From Bacteroidaceae bacterium (GTDB taxonomy: Bacteria; Bacteroidota; Bacteroidia; Bacteroidales; Bacteroidaceae): a DNA stretch of 50,208 nt. This document shows, in pieces, positions 32,201-41,709 of this stretch. The stretch covers positions 1 through 50,208 of the forward strand of contig JAFYAT010000089.1 of the NCBI GenBank assembly GCA_017540585.1. The letters are read 5' to 3'. The position numbers and the translations under genes were made by a program. Under the pieces are notes generated by a model that worked only from the letters and a program-made list of their open reading frames with translations, had not been told where the DNA came from and searched no databases. Within the stretch, counting starts at the first letter, position 1, and each line of letters opens with the position of its first letter.

Positions 32201-34624
32201 CTAACCATAGCCATAACCATAACCCTTTCCGTAGCCATAGCTCTTACCATAGCCGTAGCTCTTGCCATAGCCATAACCACCGTAACGCTTGTAGCTGTAA
32301 CTGTTGTGAGTATAAACAAGACCATTGAGGATGATGTTCATATTTGGCAGACGCTTATCAACATGAAGCTCATTTACGAAGTCAAGGTCAGCCTTGAGAG
32401 TATAGTTACAACGAACAACGAACATTGTTGCGTCAGCATACTTGGCAATAGTAAGTGTATCTGATACAAGTCCCACAGGCGCAGTATCCATAAGGATATA
32501 GTCATACTTTGTCTTGAGGTGGTCAAGTGCTATACCAAGGTTAGCCTTCTCCAAAAGCTCTGATGGGTTTGGAGGAATAGAACCTGCAGGGAGAATATCA
32601 AGATTATCACTGATACCAGAGTTCTGAATCAACTTGTCAAGATAATCGAAATCACGTGGGTCTCTTGCAAAGTAGTTAGAGATACCTATCTCTGTTTCAG
32701 CAAGATTAAAGAGTGTTGCAAGTCGTGGTTTACGGATATCAAGACCAATAAGAAGAACCTTCTTGCCTACAAATGCCACACATGTACCGAAGTTGGCAGC
32801 GATAACGGTCTTACCTTCTCCTGATGTACAAGATGTAAAGAGGAGCACTTTCTGTTCCTTAGAGATAACGAAAGGAAGGTTAGAACGAAGTGAACGGTAA
32901 CATTCCATCATCACACTATTGTGATTCTCCTGAAGAACGATAGTACGATTACCCTTTGCCAAAGCCTTAACGTAAGGAATACTTCCGAACAATGGAACTG
33001 TAGTGTATTTTGCAATATCTTCCTTACCTTCAACACGGTAACGGAACATATTACGAATAAAATAAATTGCGTATGGAAGTCCAATACCAAGAGCAAGAGC
33101 AACCAAAAGAATCATCTGACGCTTTGGAGAAACAGGACCAGAAACCATTGGTTCCTCAATCTGCTTTGCCTTGTAAGCCATAGACTTCAAAGTAATCTGA
33201 GTTTCCTCATTCTTCTGAAGGAGCATGACATAAAGGTCAGACTTTACTGTCTGCAAACGTCCCATACTTCCAAGCTGACGTTCCTTTGCTGGAGCAGCAG
33301 AAACAAGGCTCTCATACTTACTCTGTTGCTTTACGAGCTCCTTTCTCTGGATATTCAAACCTTGCTTTGTACTTCCGAGTGCAGTCTTGATACTTGCAAG
33401 ATAGCTTTGAGCCTGCTCTGTCTTCAATGCAACAGTAGGGCTTGTCTCATTCGCAGAACGAAGAAGACGTTTTCTGTCAAGCACAAGTTTGTTATACTCT
33501 GTAATCATTGTATTCAAACTTGGATTGCTGTTACTGAGCATGTTATCAGGAACAACGTCATATCCCTTCATGTTGTTAACCCACTCAATAAGAGCATCAA
33601 GAAGATGAATCTGAGTCTCAAGATCTGCAAGCTTATTTGAATATTGCATATTCTGGGTTGCATCCATAGATGCATCCTGACCATAGTTCACGATTCTTCT
33701 TTCAGCCTTATAACGTTCAAGCTCACCTTCTGACTCGTTAAGGTCCTTACCGATAGCAGCAAGACGCTGGTTGATGAACTCGCTTGTCTTCTCTGCCTCA
33801 TATCGGTTATCCTCATCGGCATCCATATTGTAAGCCTTTACAAGTTCGTTGAGGTAGTCAACTGAACGCTGTGGGATATTATCTGAACGAGTAATAAGTG
33901 CTACTGTTGTTGTCTTAGATGTAGGAGTTGCGCTTATGCTTCCTGCATAGCCTCCAGAAACAGCATCAATAGGAGAAATGCTTGCATGAAGAATCTGACC
34001 ATTGAGTCTTGCTCCAACCATACGTGAATTCTTATCAATAACCACATTTCCACATGGTGTCTTGATAGTTGTTGGGAATGACTTGATGTCCCTTACAAAC
34101 TCCTCGCCCTCTGCCTTCAACGTAACTTTAATGCCAGCACCAGCATCAACTATCTCGGCAGAAATGCCTGACTTGAGTGAATCCACTTCCTCGTCAGTAG
34201 AAAGGTCAATAGTATATGGAGAATACTTGCCATATATCTCGTGATCCTTCAACTTTCCTTCCATGACGTATGTGGTGTAAAGTTTCAAGGCACGAACTAC
34301 GCGCTTATTGAGGGACTTGGTACCAATAATTTCAATCTCATTGTCGAAACCATTGGAACTGTTTGTAAAGCCGAGTTCCGAGAATGTATTATTAATAGAT
34401 GAAGCATATCCACCCTGCTGCTTATCCTTGATAAGAATCTTAGTAGATATACTATAAATAGGAGTTGTGTAACGCAAATAAATCATTGCGGAAGTTACAC
34501 ATACGATAACAGAAGCAAGGAACCAATATTTATACTCCATAAATATCGCCCAAATCATTCGAATATCAAAACCAGATTCGTCTTCTGTCATTGCGACTTT
34601 AGCGTCAGTATTGTTTACCTGCAT
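32201..34624 (-). CDS. Wzc-type polysaccharide co-polymerase / BY tyrosine kinase
   Basis: 807 aa. The Wzz domain has a first membrane helix at about 32-52. A long coiled-coil periplasmic region carries a GNVR-like segment, a second helix lies at about 510-530, and a cytoplasmic BY-kinase follows with Walker A SCTSGEGKT (about residue 600), A' LLIGLDIRKPR and B YILMDTAP. It controls chain length and export of capsule or exopolysaccharide. The C-terminal tyrosine cluster (YGGYGYGKSYGYGK...) is the autophosphorylation tail. A TAG at 32201-32203 stops translation inside the cluster, but the same frame continues for 24 codons (six more Gly-Tyr pairs, then NTEGNQKLEEV) to TAA at 32126-32128. The natural protein is probably 832 aa. 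Confidence 0.92.
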   Translation of the reverse strand: MQVNNTDAKVAMTEDESGFDIRMIWAIFMEYKYWFLASVIVCVTSAMIYLRYTTPIYSISTKILIKDKQQGGYASSINNTFSELGFTNSSNGFDNEIEIIGTKSLNKRVVRALKLYTTYVMEGKLKDHEIYGKYSPYTIDLSTDEEVDSLKSGISAEIVDAGAGIKVTLKAEGEEFVRDIKSFPTTIKTPCGNVVIDKNSRMVGARLNGQILHASISPIDAVSGGYAGSISATPTSKTTTVALITRSDNIPQRSVDYLNELVKAYNMDADEDNRYEAEKTSEFINQRLAAIGKDLNESEGELERYKAERRIVNYGQDASMDATQNMQYSNKLADLETQIHLLDALIEWVNNMKGYDVVPDNMLSNSNPSLNTMITEYNKLVLDRKRLLRSANETSPTVALKTEQAQSYLASIKTALGSTKQGLNIQRKELVKQQSKYESLVSAAPAKERQLGSMGRLQTVKSDLYVMLLQKNEETQITLKSMAYKAKQIEEPMVSGPVSPKRQMILLVALALGIGLPYAIYFIRNMFRYRVEGKEDIAKYTTVPLFGSIPYVKALAKGNRTIVLQENHNSVMMECYRSLRSNLPFVISKEQKVLLFTSCTSGEGKTVIAANFGTCVAFVGKKVLLIGLDIRKPRLATLFNLAETEIGISNYFARDPRDFDYLDKLIQNSGISDNLDILPAGSIPPNPSELLEKANLGIALDHLKTKYDYILMDTAPVGLVSDTLTIAKYADATMFVVRCNYTLKADLDFVNELHVDKRLPNMNIILNGLVYTHNSYSYKRYGGYGYGKSYGYGKSYGYGKGYGYGYG

Positions 34625-34679
34625 ATTTTGAATTATTAATTTCGAGAATGAGACATTTTTAATGTCAAAAAATTATCCG

Positions 34680-34711
34680 CAAAGATAAAGCGAATTTTCC
34701 ACATTAGCAAA
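34680..34711 (-). promoter_or_regulatory. Promoter of the Wzc-type gene
   Basis: On the minus strand TTTG (34711-34708), 20 bases, TATCTTTG (34687-34680): exact consensus layout, about 55 bases before the ATG. Confidence 0.85.
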
Positions 34712-34802
34712 ACATCCGCTATAAAAATTGGAAATCCACATTTTTTTTCTTCCTCAGCAAAAAAAAAGAAATCCATTGTCCAATTTAACAGAAAAAAATC
34801 GC

Positions 34803-34810
34803 TATCTTTG
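34803..34810 (+). promoter_or_regulatory. -7 box of the WcaJ-type gene
   Basis: TATCTTTG, perfect -7 element, about 50 bases before the ATG at 34862. The nearest TTG (34776-34778) is 24 bases away, longer than usual. The two capsule genes are transcribed divergently from this 237-bp gap. Confidence 0.6.
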
Positions 34811-34861
34811 CACATCAACTAAAGAAAATCAGTTTTTGAACATTAAGATACAATATAGATA

Positions 34862-36268
34862 ATGGCAACATATATGGGCAAAGAGAGTACACTCAAAGGG
34901 TGTATCATGCTTATAGACATCATACTTTTAATCGCTGTCGTCCTTGCAGTTTATCAAATTGAGGCGACATACTACACACCAAAAATCGCATCAATCGGCA
35001 GCCTGCCAGTATTGATTGTCACATTTGTGGCAAGTTTTTTGGCAAGCTACAGCATTTATCCAGCATTGATTCAGAAGCGCATTGTCAAGTCAGAGGAAGT
35101 TGCAAGACGAGTTACGACAACGTGTCTTCTTATGTTCCTTTTCGTATCAATGCTCTTGCAACTCACAAGAGGGAATACCACATTTCCACGTTCATTCCTC
35201 ATCACCGTTATAATTGTATATACGCCTTTGCTTTTCCTGGAGAGGCTTTCTGTCAGAAGAATCTTCGTGATGCTCCGTGCCAACAAGAGAAACACAAAGA
35301 GCGTTATTCTCATCGGAAATGAGAAATCCGTATATGACGTTTACAAAACGCTTTCAAATCCTGAATACGGATATAATATAAAAGGTATCTTCTACGACGG
35401 AGAGACAGATTACGAAGAATTCAAGAACCTAAAACTCGGCGGTAACAGCGACATTTACATGTGGCTGATGGAGCATAGCGACGTACAGGAAATATACGGC
35501 TACATACCAGCGAACAATCAGGACACGATAAACATGATTGGAAAGTTTGCAGACAATCATCTTATCAGATTCTATTACATTCCTGTCATAGACGTATTTG
35601 GAGGCAAGATATCAATGGAGTTCATCGACAAGACTCCTGTTATCGCAAAGCGTGAAGAACCGCTTGCGAATCCTATCAACGCTGCGATCAAACGCACATT
35701 CGACATCATTGTTTCATCATTGGTACTCATATTGATATTCCCATGGTTATTCGTATTCGTAGCAATAATGATTAAGATTAAGTCTCCAGGACCTATCTTT
35801 TTCAAGCAGGAGCGAACAGGACTTAATGGCAAGAACTTCCTTTGTTACAAGTTCCGAACAATGAAAGTCAACAACGATGCAGACAAGGTTCAGGCAACAA
35901 AGGACGACCCACGCAAATATCCATTCGGAAACTTCATGCGTAAGACGAACATTGACGAATTCCCACAGTTCATCAACGTATTCAAGGGAGACATGTCAAT
36001 AGTAGGTCCACGTCCACACATGTTGCTCCACACAGAGGAATACTCAAGACTTATCAACCGCTTCATGGTACGTCACTTTGCAAAGCCTGGCATCACAGGA
36101 CTTGCACAGGTAACAGGTTTCCGTGGAGAGACAAAGTACATCGACCAGATGGAAGGTCGTGTAAGAAAAGATATCGAATACATAGAGAATTGGACTTTTT
36201 TCCTTGACATAAAGATTATGGTAAAGACCGTAACTAATATGTTCAGCGGAGAAAAGAACGCATATTAA
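34862..36268 (+). CDS. WcaJ-type undecaprenyl-phosphate sugar-1-phosphate transferase
   Basis: 468 aa. Four N-terminal membrane helices (about 15-125), a Rossmann-like CoA-binding_3 domain (about 135-260), a fifth helix (VSSLVLILIFPWLFVFVAIMI) and the catalytic Bac_transf domain. Motifs include PGPIFFKQERTG, FRTMKV, RKTNIDEFPQ, GDMSIVGPRPH and KPGITGLAQVTGFRGET. Such enzymes transfer a hexose-1-phosphate from UDP-sugar to the lipid carrier as the first step of capsule/exopolysaccharide repeat assembly. Whether glucose or galactose is used cannot be told. Divergent from the Wzc-type gene. Confidence 0.92.
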   Translation: MATYMGKESTLKGCIMLIDIILLIAVVLAVYQIEATYYTPKIASIGSLPVLIVTFVASFLASYSIYPALIQKRIVKSEEVARRVTTTCLLMFLFVSMLLQLTRGNTTFPRSFLITVIIVYTPLLFLERLSVRRIFVMLRANKRNTKSVILIGNEKSVYDVYKTLSNPEYGYNIKGIFYDGETDYEEFKNLKLGGNSDIYMWLMEHSDVQEIYGYIPANNQDTINMIGKFADNHLIRFYYIPVIDVFGGKISMEFIDKTPVIAKREEPLANPINAAIKRTFDIIVSSLVLILIFPWLFVFVAIMIKIKSPGPIFFKQERTGLNGKNFLCYKFRTMKVNNDADKVQATKDDPRKYPFGNFMRKTNIDEFPQFINVFKGDMSIVGPRPHMLLHTEEYSRLINRFMVRHFAKPGITGLAQVTGFRGETKYIDQMEGRVRKDIEYIENWTFFLDIKIMVKTVTNMFSGEKNAY

Positions 36269-36289
36269 TACAAATATTATCAAACAACG

Positions 36290-36937
36290 ATGAGTTTTAT
36301 ATCTAATATTTTCAAAAAGAAAGAAAATGAAAATGTAGGTGGAATGGAAGACTTTATGACACTTATACGTGTTTACTTCCAATGTACACTTGCATCGAAC
36401 TTTGGAATAACAAACCTTGCGATGCTTCCCGACCTGGCAGCATTCAAGCGTTCGTTACACATACCAACAGTCAATAACAAGCTCGGTCTTAACGAGAAAA
36501 AAGTATGCGGTAAGATGCTTATGGATATCTATGGACTCAAAGAAGAGTTTTTCAAGGAGATAGACAAGAGCATCAAGAAGAGTTGCAAGAATCCTAACGA
36601 CATCCGCAACTATATGATTGCATTCCAGGGATTCAGTCAGGAAGTAATCATGTTCATGAGCAACCGTCTTAACCTCAAGATGCGCATACCAAGCTTTTTC
36701 GGCAAACTGATCAAGAGCATCATCTCCAAGGAGGTTCATGAAGTGCTCACAAGCAACAACTGGTCAGATGACGTCACACGTCGTGGTGCAGCATCAATCA
36801 AGAGATACCAGCAGATGCTCGGATTCTCTGAAGAATGGATTAGAGACTATGTTTACAATATCATAATCCTTGCAAAGAAAGCGCCAAAACCAAGCGACGA
36901 GGATGTACAAAAAGCTGAGAAAAAGTTAAAAAAATAA
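36290..36937 (+). CDS. Conserved hypothetical protein
   Basis: 215 aa, not assigned. Starts MSFISNIFKKKENENVGGMEDFMTLIRVYFQ and is basic and helical, with no signal peptide or clear membrane helix. The end is Lys-rich (KAEKKLKK). It lies 21 bp after the WcaJ-type gene and is probably co-transcribed with it, so a role in envelope polysaccharide synthesis or its coordination with growth is possible. A strong promoter for the next gene begins only 9 bp after its stop. Confidence 0.75.
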   Translation: MSFISNIFKKKENENVGGMEDFMTLIRVYFQCTLASNFGITNLAMLPDLAAFKRSLHIPTVNNKLGLNEKKVCGKMLMDIYGLKEEFFKEIDKSIKKSCKNPNDIRNYMIAFQGFSQEVIMFMSNRLNLKMRIPSFFGKLIKSIISKEVHEVLTSNNWSDDVTRRGAASIKRYQQMLGFSEEWIRDYVYNIIILAKKAPKPSDEDVQKAEKKLKK

Positions 36938-36945
36938 GCAAATAG

Positions 36946-36976
36946 TTTGTCAAATAATACAAAATACATATATTTG
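36946..36976 (+). promoter_or_regulatory. Promoter of the coiled-coil/zapA/rny genes
   Basis: TTTG (36946-36949), 19 bases, TATATTTG (36969-36976); 25 bases before the ATG at 37002. Confidence 0.8.
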
Positions 36977-37001
36977 CACAGATTTGTTATAATTTACGCA
37001 C

Positions 37002-37781
37002 ATGACAGAAGAAGAGAAACTACAAATCAAAAGTTTTGAAGCGAAGGTACAACAACTCATCGCCTCTTATTCTGCGCTCAAAAAAGAAAACGAAGCCTTG
37101 CTAACTACGATAGTGGAGAAAGATAAGGAAATCTTAAATCTCAAGACTATTGCAGAACAGCGTAAGGCAGATTATGACAATCTGAAAATAGCAAGGATTA
37201 TTAGTGTTAGCGACAAAGATAAGAAGGAAGCTAAACTAAGAATCACAAACATGGTGCGAACCGTCAACAAGTGTATCAGCATTCTGACTTCAGAAGGCGA
37301 GTCTCTCTCAGAGGAAGAAATCATCTCAGCAGGAGGAACAGTTTCAAAAGAGGAAATCACAAAAGACGAAACACAAGTCAAAGATGAGACTAACATGAGA
37401 CTAACTACTGACTCAGATGAGACTATCAACTCTAACGAAAGTTCATTCAACTTTGAAGAAAACACGAATCAAGAGGAAGAAAACATTTCCGAAGAGTACA
37501 AATCTCATGAGGAGAGCATAGCCACAGAGGAAAGCATGACTTCAGCCATTGACGAAAGCGATGCAAACCAAGCGGAAACAATTGATTTCGCAGTAGAAGA
37601 AAGTTCAGCAACTGCAAATTCAATAGATGCTACAGAAACAACAACAAAGGCAACTACTGTAGAAAAGAAGAACGCTAATGGAGGAGCATACTACAATGGC
37701 GGGTTATTCTCTGACGAGGAGTTTCTTGATGATAAAGACCAGGCTGATAGTGACGATGCATCCACAGAAGACAACAAGTAA
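37002..37781 (+). CDS. Coiled-coil, acidic-tail protein upstream of zapA
   Basis: 259 aa. Residues 1-100 form a predicted coiled coil (EEEKLQIKSFEAKVQQLIAS, ALKKENEALLTTIVEKDKEIL). Residues 105-259 are acidic, Ser/Thr-rich and probably disordered. It ends 2 bp before zapA. A ZapB-like partner of ZapA in Z-ring organisation fits the coiled coil and context; that is inference, as sequence similarity to ZapB cannot be shown by eye. Confidence 0.75.
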   Translation: MTEEEKLQIKSFEAKVQQLIASYSALKKENEALLTTIVEKDKEILNLKTIAEQRKADYDNLKIARIISVSDKDKKEAKLRITNMVRTVNKCISILTSEGESLSEEEIISAGGTVSKEEITKDETQVKDETNMRLTTDSDETINSNESSFNFEENTNQEEENISEEYKSHEESIATEESMTSAIDESDANQAETIDFAVEESSATANSIDATETTTKATTVEKKNANGGAYYNGGLFSDEEFLDDKDQADSDDASTEDNK

Positions 37782-37783
37782 TT

Positions 37784-38080
37784 ATGCCAACAAACGAACG
37801 TCTCAATATTACTATAAGCGTAGAAGACATGCAGTTTCCTATGACCGTAAGCAACGCTGAGGAAGAGAAACTGTGGCGTAAGGCGGCGGCTGATATCCAG
37901 AAACGCCTACAATTCCTACGCAGTAAATATTCATCAGTTCCTAACGAGAAGTATTACTATGTTATGGCAATGCTAACTGTCTTTGTGGATTGTGTCAAGA
38001 TAGAAAACAAAGCAGACAACGCACCTTACACGGAAATGATGAATGGTATCGAGGAAAAATTGGCTGAACTCGGTATCTAA
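37784..38080 (+). CDS. zapA: Cell division protein ZapA
   Basis: 98 aa. NITISVEDMQFPMTVSNAEEEKLWRKAAADIQKRL, followed by a C-terminal helix with YYVMAMLTVFVDCVKIE, is the ZapA pattern. ZapA bundles FtsZ protofilaments at the division site. It lies 2 bp after the coiled-coil gene and 31 bp before the RNase Y gene. Length matches the family. Confidence 0.88.
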   Translation: MPTNERLNITISVEDMQFPMTVSNAEEEKLWRKAAADIQKRLQFLRSKYSSVPNEKYYYVMAMLTVFVDCVKIENKADNAPYTEMMNGIEEKLAELGI

Positions 38081-38111
38081 TATATAACCTAAAAACATTT
38101 TATTATAAGAC

Positions 38112-39653
38112 ATGGATATCATATTAGCAATATGTATAGCAGTAGCGTGCCTCGTAGTCGGTTTCGTCTTAGGGTACGTGGTATTCAACATGATCATCAC
38201 CCAAAAGAAGGAACAGATTCTCAAGGATGCCGAGATTGAGGGTGAGGCAATAAAGAAGAGCAAGCAGCTCGAAGTAAAGGAGAAATTCCTCAACAAGAAA
38301 GCTGAGATGGAGAAGGAAGCGGCTATCCGCAACCAGAAGATACAGCAGGCAGAGAATAAGCTCAAGCAGCGTGAACTCTCACTCAACCAGCGTCACGAGG
38401 ATCTTCAGCGCAAGAATGCTGAGAATGACAGAATCAAGGCTGCACTCGACAAGCAGCAGGAGATTCTCAACCGAAAGAAGGACGAGGTGGATGCTCTCCA
38501 CGAGGACGAACTCAAGAAACTTGAAGCCATCAGCGGACTTTCAGCAGAGGAAGCAAAGGAGCATCTCATCGAAGGCTTGAAGGACGAAGCAAAGACTCAG
38601 GCTCAGCAGTACATCAACGAGATTATTGATGACGCCAAGATGACAGCTTCAAAGGAGGCAAAGAAGATTGTTATCCAGACAATCCAGCGTGTAGCAACCG
38701 AAACTGCTATTGAAAACTCAGTAACAGTATTCCATATCGATTCAGACGAGGTCAAGGGTCGTGTCATCGGTCGTGAAGGTCGTAACATCCGTGCTCTTGA
38801 GGCTGCAACAGGAGTTGAAATCGTTGTTGACGATACACCAGAAGCAATCGTAATCAGCGCATTCGACCCAGTTCGCCGTGAGATTTGTCGTCTTGCTCTC
38901 CACCAGTTGGTAGCAGACGGACGTATCCACCCTGCACGTATCGAGGAAGTAGTTGCAAAAGTAAAGAAGCAGGTTGAGGAAGAAATCATTGAAACAGGTA
39001 AACGTACTACAATCGACCTTGGTGTTCATGGTCTCCACCCAGAGCTTATCCGCATCGTAGGTAAGATGAAGTACCGTTCATCATACGGTCAGAACCTTCT
39101 CCAGCACGCACGTGAGACAGCTAACCTCTGTGCTGTCATGGCAGCAGAACTTGGCCTCAACCCTAAGAAGGCACGTCGTGCAGGACTTCTCCACGATATC
39201 GGTAAGGTTCCAGACGAGCAGCTTGAAATTCCACACGCACTCTATGGTGCTCAGATTGCAGAGAAGTATAAGGAGAAACCAGATATCTGTAACGCCATCG
39301 GTGCTCACCACGACGAAATGGAGATGACATCACTCCTTGCTCCAATCGTACAGATTTGTGATGCTATTAGTGGCGCACGTCCAGGTGCACGTCGTGAAAT
39401 CGTTGAAGCTTACATCAAACGTCTCAACGACCTTGAGAACCTCGCAAGCAGTTACCCAGGCGTAACAAAGACTTACGCTATTCAGGCTGGTCGTGAACTT
39501 CGTGTCATCGTTGGTGCAGACAAGATTTCAGATAAGGAAATCGATACTCTCAGCGCAGACATCGCAAAGAAGATTCAGGACGAGATGACTTATCCGGGAC
39601 AGGTTAAGATTACGGTAATCCGTGAGACTCGTGCCGTTGCTTTCGCTAAGTAA
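38112..39653 (+). CDS. rny: Ribonuclease Y
   Basis: 513 aa. N-terminal membrane anchor (about 3-25), long charged coiled coil (about 30-180), KH RNA-binding domain with [13 protein letters not shown] (about 215-280), HD domain with LLHDIGKV (H361/D362) and the conserved C-terminal region ending [12 protein letters not shown]. RNase Y is the membrane endoribonuclease that starts mRNA decay. All expected domains are present at normal length. It is the last of a three-gene group with zapA. Confidence 0.96.
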   Translation: MDIILAICIAVACLVVGFVLGYVVFNMIITQKKEQILKDAEIEGEAIKKSKQLEVKEKFLNKKAEMEKEAAIRNQKIQQAENKLKQRELSLNQRHEDLQRKNAENDRIKAALDKQQEILNRKKDEVDALHEDELKKLEAISGLSAEEAKEHLIEGLKDEAKTQAQQYINEIIDDAKMTASKEAKKIVIQTIQRVATETAIENSVTVFHIDSDEVKGRVIGREGRNIRALEAATGVEIVVDDTPEAIVISAFDPVRREICRLALHQLVADGRIHPARIEEVVAKVKKQVEEEIIETGKRTTIDLGVHGLHPELIRIVGKMKYRSSYGQNLLQHARETANLCAVMAAELGLNPKKARRAGLLHDIGKVPDEQLEIPHALYGAQIAEKYKEKPDICNAIGAHHDEMEMTSLLAPIVQICDAISGARPGARREIVEAYIKRLNDLENLASSYPGVTKTYAIQAGRELRVIVGADKISDKEIDTLSADIAKKIQDEMTYPGQVKITVIRETRAVAFAK

Positions 39654-39662
39654 TAACGCACG

Positions 39663-41153
39663 ATGAAGTTATTGATAACATCGCTACTCATAGCAACATC
39701 AATAAATACCTTTGCCCAGAGTCTGGGCAAAGGTATTACTTATTCTACGGAGCTAAGCACTACCGCAAGCTCTGGAGACTATGCTCCTTTTTGGCTTACA
39801 GCCAACCATTATGGCCTTTCAAGCATAGAGAATAACTCTGCCTACCTACGAGGAGGACTCTTCCGTAGCACGGACACAGATTCACTACGCAAATGGAAGC
39901 TCGGCTATGGGGCAGATGTAGCTATAACCAGCAATCATACTTCAAAACTCATCATCCAGCAGCTCTATGGCGAGGTTACATATAATAAAGGTGTACTCAC
40001 AGTAGGCGCAAAGCAAATGCCGCTCATGTTCAAGAGCGAGGAGCTGTCCACTGGTGACATGACATACAGCATCAACGCACGTCCTATACCACAGATACGA
40101 CTTGCACTTAATGACTACTGGAATCTACCACTCACCGATGGATGGTTCGCATTCAAGGGTCACATTGCCTACGGATGGTTCACAGATGGAGGATGGCAGA
40201 AAGACTACACAGCAGGAACAAATCTTCCACATAGCAACAATGTCCTTTTTCATAGCAAGTCGGGATACATACGTATAGGTAAGGAAAACATTCTTCCCGT
40301 AACCCTCACAGCAGGAGTACATTTCTGTGCACAGTTCGGTGGTGAAGCATGGAACATGGGTAAACGACTTGACGACACAAGCGACTATGTCGGTGACTAT
40401 GCAAAGATGAACAATGGTCCGAGTGCTTACTGGCACGCTTTCTTCCCTGGAGGAAGAGACGTTTCTGACGGAGGCTTCGACAATGCAGAAGGTAATCAGC
40501 TTGGCAGCTATCAGGCATGCATCGAGTACAAGAGTAAGGAATGGGCAGCAAAACTATATGCAGAACATTACTTTGACGACCACTCACAGATGTTCTTTCA
40601 ATACGACTGGAAGGATTTCTTGTGGGGGCTTGAAGTCACACTTCCACACAATCCTGTTGCCACAAGTATCGTACTTGAGCACATAGGGACAGAAGACCAA
40701 AGCGGATGTGTCTATCACGACCACACCGTCAACCTTCCAACACAGTTGAGCGGAACAGACAATTATTACAACCATAGTATATATGGAGGATGGCAACATT
40801 GGGGACAAGGCATCGGTAATCCGACAATCATCTCCCCGATATACAACCATGACCACCGCATCTTCTTCTATAACAACCGCATTCGTGCATACCACATCGG
40901 AGTGAGTGGAGACCCGACACCCGACATACACTATCGCGTACTCTACACCCACACACGCTCACGTGGAACATACGCAACTCCGAACATCGACCCGCTTACT
41001 GCACGCTCTATACTTGCAGAAGCCACCTACACTCCACACCGTCTTGACGGATGGAGCATAACAGGAGCATACGCCACCACACGTGGAACGCTTCTCGGTA
41101 CGAGCGACGGCGGCCAGATAACCATCCGAAAGAAAGGAATACTAACAAAATGA
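39663..41153 (+). CDS. Wzi-type capsule assembly outer-membrane protein
   Basis: 496 aa. Signal peptide MKLLITSLLIATSINTFAQ. The mature start (YAPFWLTANHYGLSSIENNSAYLRGG) and repeated amphipathic strands (GVLTVGAKQMPL, HIAYGWFTDGGW, HIGVSGDPTPDIHYRVLYTHTRSRGTY) fit the Bacteroidales Wzi-like beta-barrel family, which anchors or organises capsule at the surface. It is 9 bp after RNase Y and overlaps the next lipoprotein gene by 4 bp (ATGA). Confidence 0.85.
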   Translation: MKLLITSLLIATSINTFAQSLGKGITYSTELSTTASSGDYAPFWLTANHYGLSSIENNSAYLRGGLFRSTDTDSLRKWKLGYGADVAITSNHTSKLIIQQLYGEVTYNKGVLTVGAKQMPLMFKSEELSTGDMTYSINARPIPQIRLALNDYWNLPLTDGWFAFKGHIAYGWFTDGGWQKDYTAGTNLPHSNNVLFHSKSGYIRIGKENILPVTLTAGVHFCAQFGGEAWNMGKRLDDTSDYVGDYAKMNNGPSAYWHAFFPGGRDVSDGGFDNAEGNQLGSYQACIEYKSKEWAAKLYAEHYFDDHSQMFFQYDWKDFLWGLEVTLPHNPVATSIVLEHIGTEDQSGCVYHDHTVNLPTQLSGTDNYYNHSIYGGWQHWGQGIGNPTIISPIYNHDHRIFFYNNRIRAYHIGVSGDPTPDIHYRVLYTHTRSRGTYATPNIDPLTARSILAEATYTPHRLDGWSITGAYATTRGTLLGTSDGGQITIRKKGILTK

Positions 41154-41575
41154 ACAAGAAAACAAGACTTCTAACACTCATTGCCATTGTCCTGTGTCTG
41201 ACCTCATGCGAGGACAAGCACAATCATCTTGGAGACCTTAACGGCAACTGGCAACTTACATCATGGACACAGAATGATGACGGCACGCTCCGTGCCGACA
41301 AGACGAGTGGCATATACTACTCCATCAGCATCGAACTGTTGAAAATATGGAGTACAGGAACACAGTCAAAGTATTACATCACCACGTTCCGCCACACATC
41401 AGACAGTCTCATCCTCACCCGTGCATACGCTTCGCCCTTCGATTCGATAGTGGAGATGAAAGACCTCTCTGCCTACGGAGTTCCGCTTGACGGTGCCTTC
41501 CGCATCACGACTCTTGACAACAAGCATCTAACACTTACAAGCAAAGAAGCATGCCTCGAATTCAGGAAAAACTGA
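41150..41575 (+). CDS. Lipocalin-like lipoprotein
   Basis: 141 aa from the ATG at 41150, which overlaps the stop of the Wzi-type gene. Lipobox LTSC (Cys near residue 19) after a hydrophobic stretch. The mature domain begins DLNGNWQLTSW and is all-beta, ending LTLTSKEACLEFRKN, as in small lipocalin-like Bacteroidales proteins (DUF4488/DUF5004 type). Translational coupling suggests a role with the Wzi protein. Ligand unknown. Confidence 0.8.
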   Translation: MNKKTRLLTLIAIVLCLTSCEDKHNHLGDLNGNWQLTSWTQNDDGTLRADKTSGIYYSISIELLKIWSTGTQSKYYITTFRHTSDSLILTRAYASPFDSIVEMKDLSAYGVPLDGAFRITTLDNKHLTLTSKEACLEFRKN

Positions 41576-41709
41576 ACGAGTTACAAGATGTGAATTATAA
41601 GCTATGTGCCACAGCATCCTTTGCATCATCAGCATAGGAAAACAAAAAAGTGCAACCCCAGCACAATAAAACAACCACTCCATACGTTAATACGATTAAA
41701 AGGATTATA

